From Membranipora membranacea (taxonomy: Eukaryota; Bryozoa; Gymnolaemata; Cheilostomatida; Membraniporidae), in the NCBI GenBank assembly GCA_914767715.1, contig OU612066.1, positions 17,954,283 to 18,018,282 of the forward strand: DNA of 64,000 nucleotides, in the 5' to 3' direction. The position numbers and the translations under genes are program-made. This document shows, piece by piece, positions 49,434 to 59,442 of the stretch; position 1 is the stretch's first letter, and every line of letters starts with the position of its first letter. The notes under the pieces were generated by a model. That model made no database searches. It saw only the letters and a program-made list of their open reading frames with translations, and was not told the origin of the DNA.

Positions 49434-50831
49434 CAAACTCCGTATGCCTATGTATCTAGCGTTCCCTTCAACACTGTCAAAGCAACGGTAATGCTGGCCT
49501 CAAACCTACCCATGGATGAAGAAGGTTACTGAAAGCTATTCAAAGAAATACATGGCAGTTTATCAACAGGCCAGCGAGGTACTCAAAAGGAAAGGTGATC
49601 CTACAGAAGACACAGACAAGCATTCACCTATCCATGGATGGATACAACAGTGCGACACTGGGTCTTCAACTTGTAAAAGTTCCTGACAAAACATCTTTCC
49701 AATCTTTCTGCCCTAGAAATGAACACTTGGGGCTTGTATGCTTGTATTGCACAAGTTCATTGCCAACCACTGAGACCATCAAACAGTGGAATAGCACATA
49801 CCAGAAAAAATTCTCATGTTGCATTGGAAGTGCCTAAGCTCACCAGGCCTGGTCTCTATACATGTGGGAGTGATTTGGGAGAAATGATTACTCAGCTTGG
49901 AAGATATAGACAGAGCCTTGATCTGATAATCTCAACCACCTTCACCTCTTTATCACTGACTATGCTATCCATAGGTCTAGGCCTTACTTAACTTTGCCAG
50001 CACTGTTCCATTTGTAAATGCAAATCATCATTAGAGGTTAGGTGGTGCTGAGCAGTTGATACTGGATCCTTGCAAGCAGGCCCAAGGCGCCCATGCTTAC
50101 ACGGAGGTCTAGTCTACTAGTAAGTAAGGAGTACTGCTGATCTCAGCCAACTCAATGATTGAAGCAAGGATTATGAAGGTGTAAGTGTAATAAATAAGAC
50201 AATTGAATTACTTAGTAAGTTTAGTAGTTAGTAAGAAGAATATTGGCAATGAAGTTCAGTTTAAGATTCAGCTAGCTAGGAAAGAAATTAGTTCAGCGCA
50301 AATTGGAAGAAAGTCTCAGATAAATGTACTCACAGTGTGAAGGAGCTCATTGATTTGTCACACTACTCACTTGTATACAAATGTTATTACATAAATCCAA
50401 GATAACAGGTTTGAAAAAAAGGATTTTCTCCTGCATCCAGTTACTATGCTGCCCAGCACTGAAGTCACCTCTCAAAACTGATTGGACAATAAACTGGAAA
50501 AAATTTAGACCTTACATGACTCTTCATCAGTATTTGCTACTAAAGAGGCTTACAATCCTTCTGAAGCTATATTAATGTCAAGGTCAGACAAGCATGAGAG
50601 AAAAATGAGAAAAAAAAAATCTACTTACTACTATGATGATGGTAAAACCAATGAAGTTTAGTTCATTGGTAAAACTGCATATTACCAACCTCTTTACTCA
50701 ATAAACTGATATATTTGGACAATGGCACATGTAAGACATAGAATATATACTCATTGGTTGAGGGCTTAGGCACTGCTTGCTGATCAAGGAGCTGTGATCC
50801 TCAGCAGTCGTCAGTCATGTATTCATTCATT

Positions 50832-50938
50832 CATGGGCCCCTGGGACTTACATGTCTTTACTTTGCCAATGTCCAATATCAACCACCCAAATAGTGGACA
50901 TTGGCAAAGTAAAGACATGTAAGTCCCAGGGGCCCATG
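50832..50938. repeat. Perfect 44-bp inverted repeat with 19-nt loop
   Basis: Arm 50832-50875 (starting CATGGGCCCCTGGGACTTAC) and arm 50895-50938 are exact reverse complements. The loop is 19 nt. Outside the arms, ATTCATTCATG and CATGCATGTAT continue the symmetry with mismatches. It lies about 670 bp upstream of the MTPAP start codon. A perfect hairpin of this length is either very young or maintained. Confidence 0.97.
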
Positions 50939-51610
50939 CATGTATTGCATGTAGAGTCCTCAAATCACTGATGCCCTTGGTCTGGAACCATTCTCCCTGC
51001 TGGGACTTGCAAGCAATGATGATGATGAACTTTCCCATTGTTACTGTACCAACCCGCTCCCCCAACCAACCAACCAACCAAGGAGTTGAAGGGACTCTAA
51101 CTCCTTGGTCAAACCATTATCAACCTGTTCAATATCTGTTTCTTGTACTCAAGATAGATCACTCCACTGCCAGACTGGCCAACCTAATTTTTCCAAAATG
51201 CTTACAAAAATTTGCAAAATGCTTAAAAATGCTTACAAAACTCCAGGGTGCCTTAAATGACCAGATATTAACCCAAAAATTTTTTCACGCTTCGGTGTTT
51301 TAAAAACTATAAATGCGAACAGCTATCGTTTGCGTTTAAAACTCAATTAGTGTCAAATAAGCGTTCATAAACGTTTAATGTGTACAGGTTAGCAAGTATG
51401 ATCACTGCCCATAATATATTGTTGTCACTTGTGTCCAATGCCAATTAAGAGCTCTTGTCCTTCAATTTCGAATGACACCTTTTACATCATCAAAAGCTGT
51501 GAAAGCCTAACAGCGGAGCTATCTATCGTTTAAAACATGTAATATATAGATATATATTGCAACCTTTTGTTTGTTAATAGCGGTGAACTTGATTGAACTT
51601 CGGTAATAAA

Positions 51611-54600
51611 ATGGTGCTAAGACTGTGTATGGTGGGGAGAACATCTCACTCTCTCCAGTTGTATGCTGCCGCCAGCAATCTGTTTGGTAACAAAGCTCTT
51701 GGTGGTGGAGAAACAGTTCAAACCAGGAGTAAATCTAGAGCAAGGAAACAAACGCAAAAGGAACCACGTAAGATCTTATTAAACTCGCCCTTGGCTTTAA
51801 GGAACCATCAACATCAAAATGGTAAGAAGAAAAAGGTGCCAATAAAGTCGTTAGTATTGTTTGAATATTTATTCCGACGTTCAATCCAGAACTTTCAACG
51901 TACACTTTCACATCTGTCTATGTTTATTCCAGCTACATTATATTACATTACAATTCCGACCATGTTCGGTCTAGTCTACATTCAATGCAAACATTCGAAA
52001 TATGTATATTGCCCTGCAATCATTATTCCGAATCATAATTTTTTTTCCAGAAAATCCGCCTGCAAAAACCGACATCTCACTCAAGAAGAGGCCTGAAACA
52101 ACAAGAACTACAGGTCATTCAGTTACGGCTAAAGGTCTTATTCAGAATGGGGTTAAAACCTATGGATCAACTAGAACTTCTAGCTTTGTGACAGGTGATT
52201 ATAAATGCTTCAATGATTAAATCACTGATGTCAAGTTGTGTAAAACCTGTACGAACAAAAAAATATTTTTGGTTTGTGGCTGTCTGCCATGTGCACAGAT
52301 TCAATCATGACTGGTTCAAAAGAAATTCAAATGACACTATCTATTGGCATCTATTGCTTATTTGAGAGGCTTATGAATCAGTGTTATTGCTTATCAGTTT
52401 CCTACTAGGGGTTTATTTCAACCATATGAAGCCTGACTTTTTAAAACAATGCATATGTGCAACAAAGTGACTCTATTGCAAAAGATAAGTTTCCATCACT
52501 TAAAATGCAAACTTGACTCAAAAAACTGTCTAATGACAATATATTGTTTGCAGATGCTGAAATAATGAACTGGGATAGCGACTTTAGCCACACAGCAGAT
52601 GATCATAACAATGATAGTCCGCAGTACAGTGCACTAGAGATGTTAAATTCACATGAAAAACGAGCTCAGCGTATGCCTGAAACAAGAAGAAGAAATTTTG
52701 TTCCCACCGCACGACATCTCAGGGATAACAATGGTAAGAAAAATGAAATTGATTTTAATCGCAGTTGATTCATCTCATTGTAACTTCTAGCTTGATAATC
52801 CCATGTTACAGGAAAATGATGCTGTGATGCCAGAAACTGGTGAAGCTTTCATGTTTATTGCCCCATTTGATATCACAGTGTAAATGTAAATCATTTTTTA
52901 TAAGCAGCTCTTTATTAGCTGTCTTTACTGGACCTGAACCATAAAACATATACACATGAAATTCAATTTAGCGCACCCCTGTACAAGGTAGGAGTGGGCA
53001 AGCTAGGCTAATGTATGAAGAGCTCACCTTCATTAGCAGCACAGGTAATGACTGGGATTGGAACCAGCAACCCCCAGAGTGTCTAACTTGCATCCCAACC
53101 ACTGCCTGAATATGTTATGTTTGTGATTTTGACAGAACCAGCAGTATTGGATGAGGATGATGCTGTTGCCCTCCAGGATGATGAAGGAGAGTCCACCAAA
53201 TGGGATGGAGAGCTGTTTCAGGACATGTCTGAAAGTCAAGAAGATGACATTATATCAATCATGCAACATCTCGAAGATGTTGATGGTAGGATGGCAAATC
53301 AACCTTGTATTTACACGATCAGAGAGATAAATAGTGCATTTTAATGAGTTAATGTAGTGATAAAACAAGATCAAATTAGTGGGCTAGGAATAAAATGATT
53401 GTGACATCTATAGTTTATTGGTTTTCCTCTGTGTTGTCTCATCTTGTAAATACCCTCGCCAGGGTGCCGTCGGGCAAGGGGCAAAAGTCTGGGGGGCTCA
53501 GACTATGTAAATACAAAAGATAACTCCGCTCAAGATATTATATATTTCAAAAATCATGAAACAATCTTTATAAATTCGTTAACTCAATGTCAATTGGATG
53601 AGCTCCTGATTGCTTTGTTGTGTTATGTTTTATGAATTAAACCCGACTGAAGTTGTTTTGCTTTCATTGTATGTGAGGTAAAACTTCTCTGAGATTTTGA
53701 GTGAGGTTCCATACATAGCATAACCAATCTTATAACTCAATAATCTCATAACCAATTTTACATGATCTTGCTAAGGTTACATAGTTAGTATCCAATTCCT
53801 TAGTTTCAAGTTTTCGTTATTACTTCTTGTTTTTTTTCCTTGTTTTCAAGATTTAATTATACCACCTGCAAAGGTGGTGCCTTTAGTTGGCCAGAGGTTG
53901 GAGTATTTACGAGAAATCGAGAGAAAAAAGGACCGGGCAGCCAGATCAATTTTACTATATGCTGATGCTTCAACAGATTATGATCATATCCACAATTTCA
54001 GCACACAGTTCGGTTCTGTTGAATCCATTGACACTGCTCACATACACTCAGTCTCAAATGAGGTGATTTTTGATCTGCTGCACACTAAATGCGACACATA
54101 TCTACAATAATTGTTGATTTCGAGTAATTGTATATGAAATGCAATCCAACACAATGAACTTTGAACTTGCTGCCTAAATTTTTGTAGTGTAGTGAATACC
54201 ATCATAAATCCCTGTTTATAGTTCCAGTCCATAGACTTAATAATGTTCCAGTCTTATCTCTTCTTGTCTAACCTCCTCTTTATTTTAGCAAAAAGCTTTG
54301 TTAGTGGAATTCAAAGAAGTTTCATCTGCCAGAGAAGCTATTCATGATAATGATCGTGATAAATATGCATTGCGTTCTTCCTATCTCCCCGGAACACATT
54401 TTGTTAGGAGGGAGAAAATTTTTAAAGATATACGGCGCAGAACAAGTAAGCGTAGTAATATCCGGAGAAATCAGCTTCAGTCTCAAAATACTGTAAGTTG
54501 AAACGAGTTTAATTTACAAATTTTACGCTAAACGACCTAATAGATATTTTTATCTCCTTACTATTTGAGATTACCAGTAGAGTAGAACTCAACAGTCGAA

Positions 54601-57572
54601 CTACTAGAGGAAAAATACAAAATTACTGTCTGCAGGCAATCAAATGTGTCAATTATTTGGCTTTCTTGATGAATATTTCTGTCACCCAGTCATATGTGAT
54701 GAAATATGACGCAGTAATGCTTTTAACATAAAGTAACTTGTTTCAGATAGGATCCTGTGTGATGGCCCTGCAGGAGATGGTTTCACCACCAGCACTGAGT
54801 GATCAGCTCAACTACCTGCAATGTCAGATCATAGATGATGCAATGTACAAACACATGCCCAATGTACAGACTATTCCACATGGCTCTGCACTAAGTTCTC
54901 TTACCACAAGCAGCGGAGACTTGGACATGTGTCTTCATCCTGATGGTTTGAGGGGATACAGTGGACAAGCTGATGATCAGGTTAGTCCAGAGAAATTATA
55001 TTGTATTTAAACTGGAATTCCAAGGAAGATCAGTACAATCTCATGTATATGTTATTCTTCACCGCATCTCACTGTGTATTTCAACAAATAGCATAGTTGG
55101 ATTCTCACTGCTAAATATCTTTAAATGAATACAAATCCTCTCAATCTGTTTTCTTTAGGTGGAAAAAATTTGTTTTGTTTTGTAATTGGATACTAATTGT
55201 AGAGTTGTCTAACCATGTACTTTGAGTAGATAACTCCTAAGTGTGCAGCAGTGGATGATTTGTTTAGTTGTAAAATTCAGTGCAGTTCACTTAATCGAAA
55301 CCTCTGGGGACCACATAAATTTGTTCTAATTAAGCAGAGTCTGAATCAAGTGACATTAGCATGCATTGGCTGAAGGGAGCAATTTTCCTTGTATGAATCA
55401 ACAGGAGTTTTGAATTAACCAGCTTACATTGTGATGTTTGTGAATTATACATATTTGAGGCTGATAAATTGCAAATCCGAAATGATGATATCAAATGTTA
55501 TTGAAGCTTAAAGTTTATTGATTGATTCAATTGAAGAAACCCTCTACTTATAATGCATACACCGCAATATTGTAATCTGTTGTATGACATAAAAATTATT
55601 TGGTTTCCGTTTTCAGGCTACGCAATCAGAAGCCTCTAATTTCCTGTACAATATGGCCGTTTATGACTCCAAATCAGCAAGTCCTAATCGTCGAATGATC
55701 AGGAGGATATCTAAATCCCTATCTGCCATGTCCAGAGAGACCAAAGTAGAACTAACCCTACCTCACGCCTTTGTTCCCATCATACGGTTAATCAGCGTGG
55801 TGACTTTGGGACAATGTGATATATGCATCAGCAACTCAATGTGAGTTAGAGAGAAAGCTGCAATGAGTGATCTAGAATCTGGAATTGAAAATACCTAGTC
55901 TGAGCCCCCCAAACTTTTGCCCACCGCCCGACGGACCCCTGGCGGGGGAAAATACCTCTCTTAAGACATTGGACTTCATCTTATTACTGTTCGTCACTGG
56001 ATAAATCCTGATATTGTCATATTTTTATTATTTTAGAGATGAAAGTGTAATGGCCTCACTGATGCTGCGAGTTTTATGTGATCACGATCAAAGATTTCTC
56101 TACCTGAATCGATGTGTGAGATTCTGGGCCAGTCAACATCAACTGACCAATGAGAAACCAGGTGGATACCTCATAAATTTCTCACTCACTCATATGCTGG
56201 TGTACTTCTTAGAAGAGATGGATATTCTGCCTGCTGTCAATCATATAGTATCAACAGGTATGAATGATTGAATGAATATACACTTTAACATTACTGATCA
56301 ATGTACCAAGGTACCACTATTAGGTCATGTTCACAATAAGTGAAAAGTGTTGAAAAGTAATGTGGTCAGTCAATGAGTATAAAGGAAAAAATTGAATACT
56401 GGTAATCATAACTGTGATACAAACAGAGATATAGAACCGAGATTTGTGTTTGCACATGTCATCCTACGGTCACGTAAATGCTTGTTATGTCTGCTGAGAG
56501 TAGAGTGCAGTGGTGGTACTAGGTGATGCAGATGATGTTTGTCTGCCTATACATGCATCTATATACATGTTGTTGCTTAGTACTAGCTTCATACCCTCAT
56601 ATTGATCATGTCCCCATGTAATGGTGAGGCTATTTGAATAGTGTTGGTCAACAATAGATATCTACAGGAAAAGAAGAATTTTGACTTAGTATCTAGCTGC
56701 TTTTTTGGCACATTGGATTTCATTTCACCTCACTCTGTATCATTGCTTCCATAATAACATTGTTATACCTGGTTATACAATACCATCACGATCCATTTGA
56801 CTTGATTAGGAGTTGTCCTCTTTTCTGACGAATCCCTTTATACGCAAATTAATTATGTTATTTATCGGGGAGTTCGGGACAAACTCCCTATTATATCAAC
56901 ATTCAAACTGTATTTTGTTCGAGCAAAACTTATCACAGAGGTTTCTTTCAAAGAATATGTATGTATATTTCATCTTCCCTGTTGACAGACTACACAAAGC
57001 CTGAACAAAGCAGGGTCGCGCTTACTGACCAGCAGCTCAATGAATTAGGTAAGCCAAAGGTCAACCTATACAGTCGTTAAATCATAACGTAGGGATTTAT
57101 GAACTTAGTTAGGTTTGTTTGTGGAAATCTAGGTTCTTGTTGAGTTGACTAATCAGGGTCCAACAAAACGACCGTTCCTCATATGACGGTTTGTGTATTT
57201 GTTCTAATGACCTCAACAAAAAAAAGCCTACCCCATTGCGATTCTAGCTGATCAATGTCGCCAGTGAGCTCATAAGTTTTCTTTTTGTTTCCAGGTGCTT
57301 TATACAGAGAATTCTTCAGATTCTGGGCCTTGTTCGACTTTGAACAGACAATTGATATTTCAACTGGTCAGGCACACAAACATTCAAATTATTTCTTCAA
57401 TGACCCTCTGAACATTATCAACACAGTCACACCTAATAGAAACATTGCCCGCAAGATGAGTAAGGAATATCTGAATCTATTTGTGGTAAAATGTGCAGAA
57501 ACTTCTCTGCAGCTGTCATCAGCTAACGAATCAGCAATGGGTGAAATATTCTGTAAGGTGCATAAGGTGTGA
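51611..57572 (+). CDS. MTPAP: Mitochondrial poly(A) polymerase (MTPAP-like), 11 exons, about 687 aa
   Basis: Adds poly(A) tails to mitochondrial mRNAs in the matrix. Exons: 51611-51767 (alternative donor after 51821), 52051-52194, 52554-52733, 53136-53285, 53851-54062, 54289-54492, 54747-54980, 55617-55840, 56037-56257, 56989-57048, 57295-57572; GT/AG and phases agree. The N-terminus MVLRLCMVGRTSHSLQLYAA is Arg-rich, acid-free and amphipathic, as expected for a presequence. Residues about 225-310 resemble the RL domain of MTPAP. The nucleotidyltransferase motif is HGSALSSLTTSSGDLDM with catalytic Asp about 407 and 409, third Asp in CDICISNS about 495. The central and PAP-associated parts (VRFWASQHQLT, INFSLTHMLVYFL, ALYREFFRFWALFDF) match MTPAP well. 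The acidic 100-residue region before the RL domain seems longer than in vertebrates. The C-terminus is close to the stop at 57570; a further exon cannot be excluded. Confidence 0.88.
53454..53505 (+). mobile_element. 52-bp GC-rich insert, copy 2, with 9-bp target duplication
   Basis: The element runs from CCTCGCCAGGG to GGCTCAGACTA and is flanked on both sides by the exact 9-mer TGTAAATAC (445-453 and 506-514 of the 53 kb block). It sits in the MTPAP intron between exons 4 and 5. It contains AGTCTGG near its end, mirrored by CAGACT, giving a small hairpin. It is far too short to encode a protein, so it is non-autonomous. Confidence 0.85.
54230..54244. mobile_element. 15-bp CATAGACTTAATAAT insertion between 9-bp duplications
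   Basis: GTTCCAGTC, then CATAGACTTAATAAT, then GTTCCAGTC: the 15-mer core of the family found at 35234, 43792 and 63140 is bracketed by an exact 9-bp direct repeat (54221-54229 and 54245-54253). It looks like an insertion or an excision remnant of a larger element. It lies in the MTPAP intron, 45 bp before exon 6. Confidence 0.75.
54981..55616. other. MTPAP intron; nothing recognised
   Basis: A 636-bp AT-rich intron between the catalytic-motif exon and the exon carrying the third Asp. No repeat or reading frame of note. Confidence 0.6.
55896..55947 (-). mobile_element. 52-bp GC-rich insert, copy 3, with 9-bp target duplication
   Basis: Inverted relative to copies 1 and 2. It runs from TAGTCTGAGCCCCCC to the G run ending at 55947 and is flanked by the exact 9-mer GAAAATACC on both sides (55887-55895 and 55948-55956). 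The length is again 52 bp. It lies in the MTPAP intron between exons 8 and 9. Confidence 0.85.
56258..56988. other. MTPAP intron; nothing recognised
   Basis: A 731-bp intron before the 60-nt exon 10. The 63-codon plus-strand frame at 56813 runs into the acceptor and is not coding. Confidence 0.6.
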
Positions 57573-57870
57573 CGCATTGAGATATGACAGTGATGTACTG
57601 GTTGACGAGTCTCAAGGTTATGCACAGGTGATCATCGAAAGAATATAGGGAAGGTCCCATACCACCCATTTCTCTAGTCTGATACTGAGTCTGTCAACTA
57701 TGATTTTTTTGTCATGATCTTGATACTGGCATTTCATAATGATATATCTTTAGTAATATTCCAAGTTTCAGAATGCAAAATTAAAATCTGGCCGTAAAAA
57801 AGTATCTTCATTTACATGATGTGTATAAGGGGAGCAATGTGAGGCAAACTATAGGTCTGGTCATGTACGC

Positions 57871-57876
57871 AATAAA
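57871..57876 (+). promoter_or_regulatory. Poly(A) signal AATAAA, MTPAP
   Basis: This is a clear canonical hexamer 299 bp downstream of the stop codon. Confidence 0.45.
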
Positions 57877-59219
57877 AGGTTATGACTATTTTCTTAAATT
57901 TAGATGATTAATGCACATTTAACAGGTACAATAGATTGCAGGATCTTATCAAGACAGGCTAGGATATCATATGTCAGACATTTGATGAGAGGAGATATAA
58001 TCTTATTAAGATTCATGTTTTGATGCATAAACCAAAAGACCTAGGTGGTACTTAGGCTGCTACTCTTAAGATCAAAGAAATGTAGTTGTACCATGCAATT
58101 TACCCTTGCATGAACATCAACTTGAAACATCGACGGACTGAGAGCTTGATTACGAATTTTTCAAATGGAGTGGACACTGGAGTCAGACATCTCTCACTCT
58201 ATCTCTAACACCTAATGAGTTATAAATATCTGTAAAAGCAGTTGACAGTGCATGCAGTGAAATCCTGCCAGTGCTATGCTATGCATCATATCATAATAAG
58301 TTCTAATAAATGTGTAAATTCAATTTGGCATAAGAGTATTATTTGGAGTTGCCCACCTACAACCATTGTGACTACGACATAACGGTTAAAGTTTTGTCAT
58401 CTTTGCATAATTACATCACACTTTCTGGAAAGTTTCATGTACATGACCGGTACAATTCTCAATGAATTTTTGCTGATTATCTAACATATATTGGACTGCC
58501 AATTGATAAAATTGGACCAACTGATCAGATTTTACACTCCTCAAGTTGTGGTGGATCAACCGGTCAAGGCATACAGAAACTCAAAGACAAAAATGTAAGT
58601 TTGCCCCTACCACTCATCACACAACACTTGCAGTTGCACTCACAGTCACTCACGCCATTCTCCCTGCTCACACTGCTGCTGCTATTTTCATTCAATCATC
58701 AGGCAATTAAGTTAGGGGAATAGTTGTACTCCAGTCCTGGTGACTTTACAGTTACTCACCTATAGGAAGACTGCTCTTAATACTATGCCTACTATAACAT
58801 TGGTTGATCAATAATTGATTGCCCATGATTGATAGTAGTAATAATAGTCACAGCAGTAGAGTAAACATAAAGGTTGGTTGTCATGGCATATCGAAGACAA
58901 GAGTAAGTAAATTCCCAACCCAGCCAGTCCATCCATGCATTCAGGGAACTATTAAGCCTTTATCAATTTCTAGTATTTTCCCAAATGAACAACCATACTA
59001 CCTCCTGATTCCCCTCAAAAAGCACAAGACAAAAAGTTCTGATATACTCTAACCGACTATATAAGTGTTGTTGAAAGACATGTCACAAGTAGTTAGAACC
59101 ACTCAGTGCTATTTTTCAGCCTAAACAATAGGTACCTGGACACAGAAACTGACACTACATGAATGAATTAATTATTGCTGCAATCAATGCCATACTACTT
59201 TGGCCATACTTTTAAGCTC

Positions 59220-59310
59220 TAGCTACACGAGACGATTTTTGCATCGATTTGGGGCCACGAGTGGTTAATCGGTGGATCTGCACGAGTGATTACATCGTCT
59301 CGTGTAGCTA
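59220..59310. mobile_element. 91-bp mini-element with 17-bp terminal inverted repeats
   Basis: The left end TAGCTACACGAGACGAT and the right end ATCGTCTCGTGTAGCTA are exact complements. TA at each extremity is compatible with a TA target duplication. CACGAGTG occurs twice inside as a direct repeat. It sits in the TIMM23 upstream region, so it may contribute promoter or 5' UTR sequence. Confidence 0.8.
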
Positions 59311-59442
59311 CACCTTTATTCTGACTTGCTTAGTTAATGTACAATGATTTCATCTGTTTACAGATACCGGATAAAGGAACACCTGATAATTCAGTAATCT
59401 GACACACCCAGTTCCCGTTCAAACTTTTTCAAACATATCAAA

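Larger units (their letters stand above)
47986..51610. other. Intergenic region between divergent kinase and MTPAP genes
   Basis: This should contain the promoters and 5' UTRs of both genes, transcribed away from each other. No protein-coding feature is supported; frames of 60-110 codons at 49220-51303 lack recognisable motifs. A GC-rich hairpin (49387-49433) and a perfect 44-bp inverted repeat (50832-50938) stand out. No TATA box could be assigned confidently. Confidence 0.55.
57573..59442. other. MTPAP 3' UTR and TIMM23 promoter region
   Basis: No coding region is supported. AATAAA at 57871-57876 is a plausible MTPAP poly(A) signal, 300 bp past the stop codon. A 91-bp terminal-inverted-repeat element (59220-59310) lies about 130 bp before the TIMM23 ATG. 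The plus-strand frame at 58819-59052 has no recognisable motif. Confidence 0.55.

Noticed and set aside
49400-49990. Region of slightly higher complexity as a possible retroelement fragment
   Set aside because: No reverse transcriptase, integrase or LTR signature could be read in any frame.
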